Source of the DNA: RBG-16-66-20 sp040752005 | GTDB lineage: Bacteria > Pseudomonadota > Gammaproteobacteria > Burkholderiales > SG8-39 | Assembly (NCBI GenBank): GCA_040752005.1 | Contig: JBFMFX010000014.1 | Location: 35,557-99,556, forward strand | DNA: 64,000 nucleotides | Reading direction: 5' to 3' | In this document: positions 16,323 to 24,679 of the stretch, in pieces | Position numbering within the stretch: position 1 is the first letter of the stretch | Layout: the number at the start of each line of letters is the position of its first letter | The notes under the pieces: generated by a model | What the model was told of the DNA's origin: nothing | What the model saw: only the letters and a program-made list of their open reading frames with translations | Databases searched by the model: none | Translations under genes and position numbers: made by a program

Positions 16323-17978
16323 GTGCGCCGGCGCTTCGACCCGGTGACGCTGGAAATCCTCTGGCGGCGGCTCATCTCGATCGTGGACGAAGCCGATGCC
16401 GCGGTCGCGCGCACCGCGTTCTCCAGTCTGCTGCGCGACGCGCACGACTACACCTGCATGTTCACCGACTCGCAAGGACGCGAACTGGCGCAGGGAACTC
16501 TCGCCACGCCCGGCCAGTCCGGCGCGATGGCGCTCGGCATCCGCGGCATCGTGCGCAAGCTCGCCGCCGGCTCGCTGCGCGCGGGCGACGTGTATATCAC
16601 CAACGATCCCTGGGCCCTCGCCGGGCACCTGAACGACGTCTGCGTGCTCTCGCCGGTGTTCCACCGCGGGCGGCTCGCCGCCTTCACCGCGTGCGTTCTG
16701 CACCACGCCGACATCGGCGGGCGGGTCGCCTCCGACAACCACGACGTGTTCGAGGAGGGCCTGTTCATTCCGCTGGTGAAGCTCTACGACGGCGGCGCGC
16801 TCAACCAGGCGGTGCTCGACATGATCCGCGCCAACGTGCGCACGCCCGAGCAGGTGACCGGCGACATCCGCTCGCAACTGGCCGCCAACCACGTGTGCGC
16901 CGAGCGCATCGGCCGCATGCTCGATGAATACGGGCTGGACGGGGTGGACGAGCTGGCCGACGAGATCATCGCGCGGAGCGAGGCGAGCATGCGCGCGGCG
17001 ATCGCCAAGGCGCCGCCCGGCGCGTACCGCGCCGAGGGCCGCATCGAGCAGCGCGAAGGCGAGCCCGACGTCGTCGTGCGCTGCGCGCTGAAAATCGAAG
17101 GCAGCGATATCACCGTGGACCTCGCCGGCTCCTCGCCGCAGGTGAGCTGGGGCGGAAACGTGGTCTACAACTTCACGTACGCCTACGTGCACATGGCGCT
17201 GAAGAGCATCTTCGATCCGGAGATCCCGAACAACCACGGCGTCGCGGCGCCGATCCGGCTGGTCGCGCCGGAAGGCTCGGTGGTCAACTGCCGGCCGCCG
17301 GCGGCGGTTGCCGCGCGCATGCAGATCGGGCACTTCCTCACCGAGATCATTTACCGCGCGCTCGCCGAGGCGATGCCCGAGCGCGTGCTCGCCGCCGGCG
17401 GCGGCACGCCCGCGACCATGCAGGTGTTCTACGGCGCGCGCGCGGGCGGCGAGCCGTTTCACGCCGTGCTCATCCGCGGCGGCGGGCTCGGCGCCTCGGC
17501 CCGGCGCGATGGCGAGGGCTCGTACATCTTCCCTGCGAACGGCGCGAACACCCCGGTCGAGATTTTCGAAAGCGACACGCCGCTTCTCATCGAGCGGCGC
17601 GAGCTGATCCCGGATTCCGGCGGTGCCGGCCGCCAGCGCGGCGCGCTCGGCCGGCGCGAGGTCTTTCGCGTGCCCGCGGACGAAACCGCGCCACGCGGCC
17701 CGGTGATGCTCGCGGTCCAGTCCGGGCGCTTTCGCCTGCCGCCGGAGGGGCTCTTCGGCGGCAAGCCGGGAGCGCTCGCGCGCTTTCTCGTCAATGGCGC
17801 AGCGGGCGACCCCTACGGCCTGACGCGCCTGAAACCGGGCGACGTCGTGGTGATGGACGCGGCGGGCGGCGGCGGCTTCGGCGATCCGCGCGAGCGCGAC
17901 CCGCAGGCGATCGCGCGCGACCTGCGCGAGGGTCGGGTCACGCCCGAAGGGGCGCGCAGAGATTACGGGGTGCGCTGA
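16323..17978 (+). CDS. Hydantoinase/oxoprolinase family protein, B subunit
   Basis: 551 aa from GTG 16323. RFDPVTLEILWRRLISIVDEADAAVARTAFSSLLRDAHDYTC is the typical HyuB start. Further signatures are TNDPWALAGHLNDVCVLSPVF, CVLHHADIGG and MDAAGGGGFGDPRERD near the end. It partners the A subunit as the amide-opening or carboxylating half. Substrate cannot be told from sequence. No third subunit (acetone carboxylase gamma type) is adjacent, which slightly favours hydantoinase/oxoprolinase-like chemistry. Confidence 0.88.
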   Translation: MRRRFDPVTLEILWRRLISIVDEADAAVARTAFSSLLRDAHDYTCMFTDSQGRELAQGTLATPGQSGAMALGIRGIVRKLAAGSLRAGDVYITNDPWALAGHLNDVCVLSPVFHRGRLAAFTACVLHHADIGGRVASDNHDVFEEGLFIPLVKLYDGGALNQAVLDMIRANVRTPEQVTGDIRSQLAANHVCAERIGRMLDEYGLDGVDELADEIIARSEASMRAAIAKAPPGAYRAEGRIEQREGEPDVVVRCALKIEGSDITVDLAGSSPQVSWGGNVVYNFTYAYVHMALKSIFDPEIPNNHGVAAPIRLVAPEGSVVNCRPPAAVAARMQIGHFLTEIIYRALAEAMPERVLAAGGGTPATMQVFYGARAGGEPFHAVLIRGGGLGASARRDGEGSYIFPANGANTPVEIFESDTPLLIERRELIPDSGGAGRQRGALGRREVFRVPADETAPRGPVMLAVQSGRFRLPPEGLFGGKPGALARFLVNGAAGDPYGLTRLKPGDVVVMDAAGGGGFGDPRERDPQAIARDLREGRVTPEGARRDYGVR

Positions 17979-18000
17979 AAGGTGTCGCGGGAAAGCGGCC

Positions 18001-18095
18001 TGGCGGAGTGAGAGGGATTCGAACCCTCGATACGAGGTTTGGCCTCGTATAACGCCTTAGCAGGGCGCCCCCTTCGGCCTCTCGGGCATCACTCC
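18001..18095 (-). tRNA. tRNA-Ser (anticodon GCU)
   Basis: Read on the minus strand the acceptor 5' strand GGAGTGA (ending at 18095) pairs with TCACTCC, followed by G and an encoded CCA (18001-18003). The anticodon loop CTGCTAA gives GCU. A long variable arm (TACGAGG/CCTCGTA) and the T-loop GTTCGAATC are those of a class II serine tRNA. Confidence 0.95.
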
Positions 18096-18281
18096 GTTTC
18101 ACTGCGCGCGATGCCCTGCGAGGCCTCGGGGGCGCAAGCGCCCCGATGGCAAAGGACGGCTGCGCCGTGGCCTCTCGGGCATCACTCCGTACCGCTTCGC
18201 ACGATGCCCTGCGAGACCTCGGGGGCGCAAGCGCCCCGATGGCAAAGGACGGCTGCGCCGTGGCCTCTCGGGCATCACTCC
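18076..18281 (-). repeat. 93-bp tandem repeats carrying the 5' end of tRNA-Ser(GCU)
   Basis: The 20-bp start of the tRNA (acceptor strand plus D-arm, 18076-18095) recurs exactly at 18169-18188 and 18262-18281, at a constant 93-bp period. The intervening sequence is also repeated with about eight differences. Each full unit contains a strong GC hairpin (GGGGCG CAAG CGCCCC). The extra copies lie on the upstream side of the tRNA gene, between it and lysC. Apart from these repeats the 18096-18294 gap contains no gene. Confidence 0.88.
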
Positions 18282-18294
18282 AGAGCGGGCGATT

Positions 18295-19551
18295 CTACTC
18301 CTGGTCCAGTTCGAAAGCCTTGTGCAGCACGCGCACCGCGAGCTCGGCGTACTTCTCGTCAACGACCACCGAGATCTTGATCTCCGAGGTCGAGATCATC
18401 TGGATGTTGATCCCCTCCTCGGCAAGCGTGCGGAACATCTTCGCGGCGATGCCGGCGTGCGAGCGCATGCCCATGCCGACGATGGACACCTTCGCCATCC
18501 GGTCGTCGCCGGTGATGTCGCGGCAGTGGATGTGCGGCCGGACCTGCTCGTTCAGGATCTTCATCGCCCGCGCGAGGTCGCCGCGCGCGACGGTGAACGA
18601 GAGATCGGTCATGCCGTCGTGGCTCACGTTCTGCACGATCACGTCCACGTTGATGCCGGCATCGGCGATCGGGCCGAAGATGCCGTAGGCGATGCCTGGA
18701 CGGTCGGGCACGCCGTGCACCGTGATCTTGGCCTCGTCGCGCTGCGCGGCGACGCCGGATACCACTGCCTGTTCCATCGCCATGTGCGGATCTTCCTCGA
18801 AAGTGATGAGCGTGCCGGACTGCGCCTCCTCCGCGACCGGGATCATCGGATCGGTGAGGCTGGAGAGCACGCGCGTCGGCACCTTGAATTTCCCGGCGAA
18901 TTCCACCGAACGGATCTGCAGCACCTTCGAGCCCAGGCTCGCCATCTCCAGCATCTCCTCGAAGGTGATGGTGTGCAGCCTGCGTGCATGCGGCTCGATT
19001 CGCGGATCGGTGGTGTAGACGCCGTCCACGTCGGTATAGATCTGGCACTCGTCGGCGCGCAGCGCCGCGGCAAGTGCCACCGCCGAAGTGTCGGAGCCGC
19101 CGCGGCCGAGCGTCGTGACATTGCCGGCCGCGTCCACGCCCTGAAAGCCGGTGACCACCGGCACCGTGCCGACGGCGAGGTCCCGGCGCAGCCGTTCTTC
19201 GTCAATCGTGAGGATGCGCGCCCGTGTGAACGCCGAGTCGGTGAGGATGCGGACCTGCCATCCAGCGTAGCTGCGCGCCTTGACACCGATTTCGAGGAGC
19301 GCCATTGCCAGCAGGCCCGCGCTCACCTGCTCGCCGGTGGCGGCGACCACGTCGAGTTCGCGCGGATCAGGATGCGCCTGAATCTCCTTCGCCAGCGCGA
19401 TCAGCCGGTTGGTCTCGCCCGCCATCGCCGAAGGCACGACGACGACCTGATGGCCGGCAGCGCGCCACTTCGCGACGCGCCGGGCGACGTTGCGGATGCG
19501 CTCGACCGAGCCCACGGAGGTGCCGCCGTATTTCTGAACGATGAGGGCCAT
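18295..19551 (-). CDS. lysC: Aspartate kinase
   Basis: 418 aa from ATG 19551. The kinase domain starts MALIVQKYGGTSVGSVERI and includes VTGFQG and LGRGGSDTSAVALA. Two C-terminal ACT domains (ITVHGVPDRPGIAYGIFGPIADAGINVD and VSIVGMGMRSHAGIAAKMFRTLAEEGINIQMI) provide feedback control by lysine/threonine. It phosphorylates aspartate, the first step to lysine, threonine and methionine. Length matches monofunctional alpha-type kinases. It stands alone between two serine tRNA genes. Confidence 0.97.
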   Translation of the reverse strand: MALIVQKYGGTSVGSVERIRNVARRVAKWRAAGHQVVVVPSAMAGETNRLIALAKEIQAHPDPRELDVVAATGEQVSAGLLAMALLEIGVKARSYAGWQVRILTDSAFTRARILTIDEERLRRDLAVGTVPVVTGFQGVDAAGNVTTLGRGGSDTSAVALAAALRADECQIYTDVDGVYTTDPRIEPHARRLHTITFEEMLEMASLGSKVLQIRSVEFAGKFKVPTRVLSSLTDPMIPVAEEAQSGTLITFEEDPHMAMEQAVVSGVAAQRDEAKITVHGVPDRPGIAYGIFGPIADAGINVDVIVQNVSHDGMTDLSFTVARGDLARAMKILNEQVRPHIHCRDITGDDRMAKVSIVGMGMRSHAGIAAKMFRTLAEEGINIQMISTSEIKISVVVDEKYAELAVRVLHKAFELDQE

Positions 19552-19632
19552 GAACTGGCGCGTGCGCCGCCGGAAAAATGGGCGATTCTAGCGGAAAGCG
19601 CTTGCCGCAGAGCAGGTTACAAGCAGGAGCCC

Positions 19633-19722
19633 TGGCGGAAGGGGAGGGATTCGAACCCCCGAGGGCGGTTAGGCCCTTCCGGTTTTCAAGACCGGTGCAT
19701 TCGACCGCTCTGCCACCCTTCC
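19633..19722 (-). tRNA. tRNA-Ser (anticodon UGA)
   Basis: On the minus strand, acceptor GGAAGGG (to 19722) pairs with CCCTTCC, followed by G and encoded CCA at 19633-19635. The anticodon loop CTTGAAA reads UGA; a long variable arm (GGGCCTAACCGCCC region) and T-loop GTTCGAATC complete a class II tRNA. Confidence 0.95.
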
Positions 19723-20039
19723 TGTCGCCACCTTCCGGTTTTGCCGGCCGCTCACCTTGCGCGCTGCGCGCGAAAGGTTGAGCGTCCGCCGCAATTGGCC
19801 GGCCACGGCCGGNNNNNNNNNNNNNNNNNNNNNNNNNNNNNNNNNNNNNNNNNNNNNNNNNNNNNNNNNNNNNNNNNNNNNNNNNNNNNNNNNNNNNNNN
19901 NNNNNNNNNNNNTGAGCGTCCGCCGCAATTGGCCGGCCACGGCCGGCAAATTGTCAAGACCGGTGCATTCGACCGCTCTGCCACCCTTCCTGTCGCCACC
20001 TTCCGGTTTTGCCGGCCGCTCACCTTGCGCGCTGCGCGC
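19686..20039 (-). repeat. Direct repeat containing the 5' half of tRNA-Ser(UGA), interrupted by the assembly gap
   Basis: The first 37 nt of the tRNA (19686-19722, up to and including the anticodon) recur exactly at 19954-19990. The matching sequence continues about 50 nt further upstream of each copy. A second shared block (TGAGCGTCCGCCGCAATTGG and on) flanks the N run on both sides (about 19778-19812 and 19913-19946). The true copy number is hidden by the gap. The stretch 19723-20205 contains no other gene I can support. Confidence 0.85.
19813..19912. other. Assembly gap (100 N)
   Basis: A run of exactly 100 N, the conventional size for a scaffold gap of unknown length. It is bounded by identical sequence on both sides, so it most likely marks a collapsed tandem repeat rather than lost unique sequence. 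Confidence 0.98.
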
Positions 20040-20205
20040 CGACCGCTTCGCCAGCCTTGCCGGTCCGGCGCCTCGCCTTGCGCCTGCGGACGAGCCGCGA
20101 TTGTAATGCCCGCTCCGATACGGGTAATCCCTTATCCCGCAGCGCCTATCCCGTAGAAACTTTACGTGGCTCTGGTAGTCTTATGGCAAGCCAAGGAGGA
20201 AATCC

Positions 20206-20913
20206 ATGGAACCCATCCGTCCGAACGAGATTTACGGCAACGTCGCCCTGCCGCGCGAGGGCGTGCTGGCGCCGCAAGCGCAAAAAGTTCTGCGCAACAC
20301 GTATCTGCTGCTCGCGCTCACCATGGTGCCGACCGTGGCGGGCGCATGGCTCGGCATGGCCACCGCCTCGGTGATCATGTCTTCCCCGATCCTCAGTTTC
20401 TTCGTCATGCTCGCTGCGGTGATCGGGCTGCAGTTCGGCATCGTGCGCTACCGCAACAGCGCCATCGGCATCGGCCTGCTGCTCCTGATGACGGGGCTGC
20501 TCGGCTGGTTCCTCGGGCCGCTGCTCAACTCCGCCCTGGCGCTCAGGAACGGCGCACAGCTCGTCGGCTACGCGGCCGCCGGCACCGGCGCGGTGTTCCT
20601 CGGCATGGCGGCGATCGCAACGACCAGCAGGCGCGACTTCAGCTTCATGGGCAAGTTCCTCTTTGTCGGCATGATCGTGCTGCTCGTGGCGATGGTCGCG
20701 AACCTGTTCCTGCAGATGCCGGCCCTGGCGCTGACGATCTCCAGTCTCGTGATCGTGGTCTTCTCGCTCTTCCTCCTGCACGATCTGTCGCGTATCGTCA
20801 GCGGCGGCGAAACGAACTACGTCCTCGCCGCGACCGGCGTGTACCTCAGCCTGTTCAACATCTTCGCCAATCTGCTGCAACTACTGATGGCGTTCACCGG
20901 CGAGCGCGACTAG
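20206..20913 (+). CDS. Bax inhibitor-1 / YccA family membrane protein
   Basis: 235 aa from ATG 20206, preceded by a strong AAGGAGG ribosome site at about 20193. Seven hydrophobic segments alternate with short loops; the C-terminal LLHDLSRIVSGGETNYVLAATGVYLSLFNIFANLLQLL is the family's signature. YccA-type proteins sit in the inner membrane, interact with the FtsH protease and may leak calcium or modulate protein quality control. It is a single-gene unit closed by a terminator at 20934. Confidence 0.92.
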   Translation: MEPIRPNEIYGNVALPREGVLAPQAQKVLRNTYLLLALTMVPTVAGAWLGMATASVIMSSPILSFFVMLAAVIGLQFGIVRYRNSAIGIGLLLLMTGLLGWFLGPLLNSALALRNGAQLVGYAAAGTGAVFLGMAAIATTSRRDFSFMGKFLFVGMIVLLVAMVANLFLQMPALALTISSLVIVVFSLFLLHDLSRIVSGGETNYVLAATGVYLSLFNIFANLLQLLMAFTGERD

Positions 20914-20933
20914 CGGTTCGCGGCGCGCGGGAA

Positions 20934-20955
20934 AGGCGCCTGCGGGCGCCTTTTT
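20934..20955 (+). terminator. Rho-independent terminator after the Bax-inhibitor gene
   Basis: GGCGCC TGCG GGCGCC followed by TTTTT, 20 nt after the stop codon. Confidence 0.88.
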
Positions 20956-20973
20956 CGTTTCCGCGCCGCCTTG

Positions 20974-21612
20974 CTAGGTCGTGCCCACGCGGCGCACGAG
21001 CTCGGCCATTGCCGCGGCGGCCTCGCCTCCTTCGGCGAGCAGGCCTTCGACCACGCCGGCCCGGTCGGCCGCCGGACGGTTCTGGCTGGTCTTCCATTTC
21101 CCTGTCAGCCGCGTCACCGTCAGCTCGATCCCGACGATCGCGCCGAGCATCTGCTCGATGAAGTCGGCCGGCGCATCGGCGAGCTTCCACGGTTCGCGGC
21201 GACCTTTCTCGTGCCGCTCGGTGAGCCGCTCGACGAACGCGCGCAGCCACGCGCGGTCCTCGATCGCCCGCAGCGTGCCGTGCGCGTGCACCACTGCGTA
21301 GTTCCAGGTCGGCACCACCTTTCCGCCCTCGCGCTTGGACGGGTACCACGAGGGCGAGATGTAGGCCTGCGCGCCCTGGAAGATGGCGAGCGCCCGGCCA
21401 TCGCGGGAGATCTCTCGCCAGAGCGGATTGGCGCGCGCGACGTGCGCCCTCAGCGTGCCGAAGGGGGCAGGCTCGGGATCCACCTCGAACGGCAGGTGGT
21501 TCGCTTCCGGGCCGTCCGGTCCGAGCGTGACGAGCGTACCGAGCGGGTGCGCGCGGATCAGGTGGTGCAGCACCCCGATGCGCGTTTCCTCGAAATGTTT
21601 CGGCAGGTACAT
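20974..21612 (-). CDS. PaiB-family FMN-binding protein
   Basis: 212 aa from ATG 21612 (MYLPKHFEETR). The order MYLPxHF...LVTLGPDGPEANHLPFEVD...GTLRAHVARANPLW...AYISPSWYPSK...PTWNYAVVHAHG is that of PaiB/FMN-binding negative regulators, split-barrel flavoproteins first described in Bacillus sporulation and degradative-enzyme control. Whether it acts on DNA or as a flavin enzyme is unknown. It is separated from rlmD by 29 nt and may be co-transcribed. Confidence 0.88.
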   Translation of the reverse strand: MYLPKHFEETRIGVLHHLIRAHPLGTLVTLGPDGPEANHLPFEVDPEPAPFGTLRAHVARANPLWREISRDGRALAIFQGAQAYISPSWYPSKREGGKVVPTWNYAVVHAHGTLRAIEDRAWLRAFVERLTERHEKGRREPWKLADAPADFIEQMLGAIVGIELTVTRLTGKWKTSQNRPAADRAGVVEGLLAEGGEAAAAMAELVRRVGTT

Positions 21613-21641
21613 GGGCGCATTGTGCCGCAACCGGCCCTGGC

Positions 21642-22919
21642 TCATTCGCGCTCGAACAGGCAGACGGATTCGACGTGCGCGGTGTGCGGGAACATGTTGA
21701 CGACGCCGGCGGCGGCGAGGCGAAAGCCCTTCACGTTGACGAGGGCGTTCGCGTCGCGCGCCAGCGTCGCCGGATCGCAGGACACGTACACGATCCTGCG
21801 CGGCCACGCCCGCGGCAGCGCGTTCGCCACCGCGATCGCGCCTTCGCGCGGCGGGTCGAGCAGGACCTTCTCGAAGCGCCCGAAGCGCTCCAGCGCCGGC
21901 CGGGCGAGATCGGCGGGCTCGAACTGCGCGACAAGGCCGTTCGCCCGTGCGTTCTCCCGCGCGCGCTCGACGAGCGCCGCGCTCGCCTCCAGGCCGAGCA
22001 CCGAAGCGCCGGCGCGCGCGAGCGGCAGCGCGAAGTTGCCGATACCGCAGTACAGGTCGGCGATGCGCTCGCCCGGCCGCGGATCGAGCAGGCGCACCGC
22101 CCGCGAGACGAGCGCCCGGTTCATGGCCGCGTTGACCTGCGTGAAGTCGGTCGGGCGAAAGCGCAGGCGCACGCCGAACTCTGGCAGATCGTAGTAAAGC
22201 GGTTCGGGGTCCGCGGGATGGAAGGGCCGTGCAGTTTCCGGCCCGCCGGGCTGGAGCCACACGCACACCCCATGTGCCTCGGCGAACCTGCGCAACCGCC
22301 CGAGGTCGTCTTCGGTGAGCGGTTCGAGGTGCCGGAAGACGAGCGCGGTCGCCGCATCGCCGACCGCGACCTCGATCTGCGGCAGACGCGCGCGCACGCT
22401 GAACGCTCCGACCAGCTCGCGCAGCGGTACGATGAGCGCCGATACCGCCGGCGGCAGCACCTCGCACTGCCGCAGGTCGGCGATATAGCTCGAGCGGCGC
22501 TCGTGAAATCCGACCAGCACGCCGCCCTTTTTCTCGACCAGACGCACCGCGAGCCGCGCCCTGCGCCGGTAGCCCCATTCCGGGCCGTACACGATCGGCA
22601 GCATCGTCTCCGGCCGCACGCGGCCGATGCGCTCGAGGCAGTCTTCGAGCCAGCGCTGCCTGGCCGCCATCTGCGTGCGCGCGTCCGCGTGCTGCGTGGC
22701 GCAGCCGCCGCAGCGCTCGAAGTGCGGGCAGCGCGGCTCGCGCCGGCCGGGTGCGGATACGAGGATCGCCCGGGCGCGCGCGAGCGAAAACCGGCGGCGC
22801 GCGCGGACCGGCTCGGCTTCGACGACCTCGCCGGCGAGCGCGCCCTCGACGAACACCACCCTGCCGTCCGGATCGCGCGCGACGCCGCGTCCGGCGGCGT
22901 CCAGCGCCTGGATGCTCAA
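21642..22919 (-). CDS. rlmD: 23S rRNA (uracil-1939 C5)-methyltransferase
   Basis: 425 aa if started at TTG 22919, which overlaps the exonuclease stop (TTGA); an in-frame start at 22994 is also possible. It has an N-terminal TRAM-like barrel (GRGVARDPDGRVVFVEGALAGE), the 4Fe-4S ligands CPHFERCGGC plus a later Cys in LRQCEVL, the SAM site DLYCGIGNFALPLA, and the catalytic SCDPATLARD with the nucleophilic cysteine. It uses SAM to methylate U1939 of 23S rRNA. The start choice is the only uncertain point. Confidence 0.92.
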   Translation of the reverse strand: MSIQALDAAGRGVARDPDGRVVFVEGALAGEVVEAEPVRARRRFSLARARAILVSAPGRREPRCPHFERCGGCATQHADARTQMAARQRWLEDCLERIGRVRPETMLPIVYGPEWGYRRRARLAVRLVEKKGGVLVGFHERRSSYIADLRQCEVLPPAVSALIVPLRELVGAFSVRARLPQIEVAVGDAATALVFRHLEPLTEDDLGRLRRFAEAHGVCVWLQPGGPETARPFHPADPEPLYYDLPEFGVRLRFRPTDFTQVNAAMNRALVSRAVRLLDPRPGERIADLYCGIGNFALPLARAGASVLGLEASAALVERARENARANGLVAQFEPADLARPALERFGRFEKVLLDPPREGAIAVANALPRAWPRRIVYVSCDPATLARDANALVNVKGFRLAAAGVVNMFPHTAHVESVCLFERE

Positions 22920-23692
22920 CCGCTCCAACGCGAAAGGAACTCCCGCGACCAGGACGCTTTCTGCTTCTCCAGCGCTTCGCGCACCAGCGCGCACTCGCGG
23001 CGGTGCGATTTTTCATCGAGCGCGCCGCGCAGGAGCTGAAAACGCAGCCACAGCAGGTACGTGTTCACGGTGTCCGCCTCACAGTAGGCGCGGATCTCGG
23101 CGAGCCTGCCGGCGCGGTACGCCTCCCAGACCGCGGCGCCGCCGACGCCGATCTTGCCGGGCAGCCCGGCGAGCTGCGCCACCTCGTCGAGCGGCGTGTT
23201 GTTGCGCGGCTGGTAGAGCGCGAGCACGTCCATCAGGTCCACGTGCCGGCCGTGGTAGCGCGACACGTAATTGTTGAAGCGGAACTCGCGGTCGTCATCT
23301 CCCTGATCCCAGAACTTCGCCGCGCTCACACCGTGCACCAGCGCCCGGTGCGCGAGCACCGCGAGGTCGAAGCCGCCGCCGTTCCACGACACGAGCTGCG
23401 GCACGTAGCGCTCGATGCCGTCGAAGAAGCGCTGGATCGCCTCGCGCTCCGTCGCCTCCGGCTCGCCCAGAGAGAAGATCTTCAGGCCCTCGCCTTCGCG
23501 CAGCACGCACGAGATCACCGCGACCCGATGCAGGTGCGGCGGCAGAAAATCGCTTCCGGTCTGCGCGCGCCGGCGCTGAAACGCGACCTCCGCGACCTCG
23601 GCGTCCGGAAGCGAAACCGGGAGTCCGAGAACGCGCCGGATGCCGTCGCAGTCCGGGATCGTCTCGATGTCGAAGGCAAGCACCGGAGTCAT
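22916..23692 (-). CDS. Predicted 3'-5' exonuclease (DnaQ fold, PolB-exonuclease-like)
   Basis: 258 aa from ATG 23692. ExoI motif FDIETIPD (residues 7-14), ExoII region LVSWNGGGFDLAVL, a DLMDVLALYQPR segment and a final YCEADTVNTYLLWLR with an ExoIII aspartate define the stand-alone PolB-type exonuclease family. It probably trims single-stranded DNA or RNA with two metal ions. Its biological partner is unknown. It lies upstream of and overlapping rlmD. Confidence 0.88.
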   Translation of the reverse strand: MTPVLAFDIETIPDCDGIRRVLGLPVSLPDAEVAEVAFQRRRAQTGSDFLPPHLHRVAVISCVLREGEGLKIFSLGEPEATEREAIQRFFDGIERYVPQLVSWNGGGFDLAVLAHRALVHGVSAAKFWDQGDDDREFRFNNYVSRYHGRHVDLMDVLALYQPRNNTPLDEVAQLAGLPGKIGVGGAAVWEAYRAGRLAEIRAYCEADTVNTYLLWLRFQLLRGALDEKSHRRECALVREALEKQKASWSREFLSRWSG

Positions 23693-23719
23693 GGGTCGCC
23701 AATCTTACGCGCCACCTGC

Positions 23720-23755
23720 AAAAACAGGGTCAGACCCGGGTCTGACCCTGTTTTT
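23720..23755. repeat. Perfect 36-bp palindrome (REP-like), doubles as bidirectional terminator
   Basis: Two exact 18-bp arms meet with no spacer; each reads from a run of five A through CAGGGTCAGACCC. Flanking A/T runs would allow termination on either strand. The panB stop codon is inside it, and panB's last eight residues are encoded by one arm. The core GGGTCAGACCC recurs in degenerate form at about 7212 and 7283. Confidence 0.9.
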
Positions 23756-24644
23756 CGTGCAGCGCAGGGAACGTTTCCTTCAGCGATGCCTCGAAAAGCG
23801 CGAGTTCCTGCTCGGAAATCGCATAGGTGTGCTCCGGCCCCGGGAACGCGCCGCTTCGTACCTCGCGCGCGTACGCCTCGAGCGCCCGCCGGACCTCGCT
23901 CGCGATGTCCGCGTAGCGCTTGACGAAGCGTGCCGCGCGACCCTCGTAAAGACCAAGCAGGTCGTGCCACACGAGCACCTGGCCGTCCGTGCCCGCTCCG
24001 GCGCCTATGCCGATCGTCGGGATTGACAGTGCGCCGGTAATTCGCGCCGCGACGGGCGCCGGAACCGCCTCCAGCACGAGCGCGAAGCAGCCCGCCCGCT
24101 CCAGCGCCAGCGCGTCCTCGAACAGCGCCCGCGCCTTTTCGGCGGTGCGCCCCTGCGCCTTGAACCCGCCGAGCGAAGTCGCCGTCTGCGGCGTCAGGCC
24201 AATATGCCCCATCACCGGGATGCCGGCCTGCGTCAAGGCGCCGACGCGCGACAGCACCGCGCGGCCGCCCTCAAGTTTCACCGCATCGGCGCGCGCTTCC
24301 TTGACAAGGCGGATCGCGTTCTCGAGCGCCTGCGCGTCGGAGACCTGGAAGGAGCCGAACGGCAGGTCGGCGACCACCAGCGGCCGAACGGCGCCGCGCG
24401 TGACCGCGCGCGCGAGCACGAGCATCTCCTCCATCGTCGCGGGGACGGTCGAGTCGTGGCCGAGCACGACCATCGCTGCGGAATCCCCGACGAGCACCAG
24501 ATCCACCCCGGCGGCGTCGGCCAGCCAGGCGCTCGGGGCGTCGTAGGCGGTCACCATGACGATTTTCCGGCGACTGCGCTTCAGCTCGGTGAGCTCCGGG
24601 ATGGAAAGTTTCGCGCGATCAGGCGCGGCGTAGCGTGGCGTCAC
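23730..24644 (-). CDS. panB: 3-methyl-2-oxobutanoate hydroxymethyltransferase
   Basis: 304 aa from GTG 24644, preceded by GAAGGAGA. Motifs include VMVTAYDAPSAWLADAAGVDLVLVGDSAAMVVLG (metal-binding aspartates), DLPFGSF, KLEGG, MGHIGLTPQT, and IGIGAGAGTDGQVLVWHDLLGL. It adds a hydroxymethyl group from methylene-tetrahydrofolate to 2-oxoisovalerate, the first step to pantothenate. The last residues (EKQGQTRV) derive from the palindrome and are dispensable-looking. panC is not in the window; a DUF2520 gene precedes panB by 35 nt. Confidence 0.96.
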   Translation of the reverse strand: MTPRYAAPDRAKLSIPELTELKRSRRKIVMVTAYDAPSAWLADAAGVDLVLVGDSAAMVVLGHDSTVPATMEEMLVLARAVTRGAVRPLVVADLPFGSFQVSDAQALENAIRLVKEARADAVKLEGGRAVLSRVGALTQAGIPVMGHIGLTPQTATSLGGFKAQGRTAEKARALFEDALALERAGCFALVLEAVPAPVAARITGALSIPTIGIGAGAGTDGQVLVWHDLLGLYEGRAARFVKRYADIASEVRRALEAYAREVRSGAFPGPEHTYAISEQELALFEASLKETFPALHEKQGQTRV

Positions 24645-24679
24645 TCCGATTCTCCTTCGTCGAAAGTCGTCGTCGAAAG

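Noticed and set aside
18039..18380. 113-codon frame with a repeated peptide over the tRNA-linked tandem repeats
   Set aside because: It includes the tRNA antisense strand and simply reads through the 93-bp repeats (a multiple of three); no ribosome site.
18076..20039. Possible CRISPR array, because of regularly spaced repeats near tRNAs
   Set aside because: Units are adjacent 93-bp tandem repeats derived from tRNA genes, without unique spacers, and no cas genes are present.
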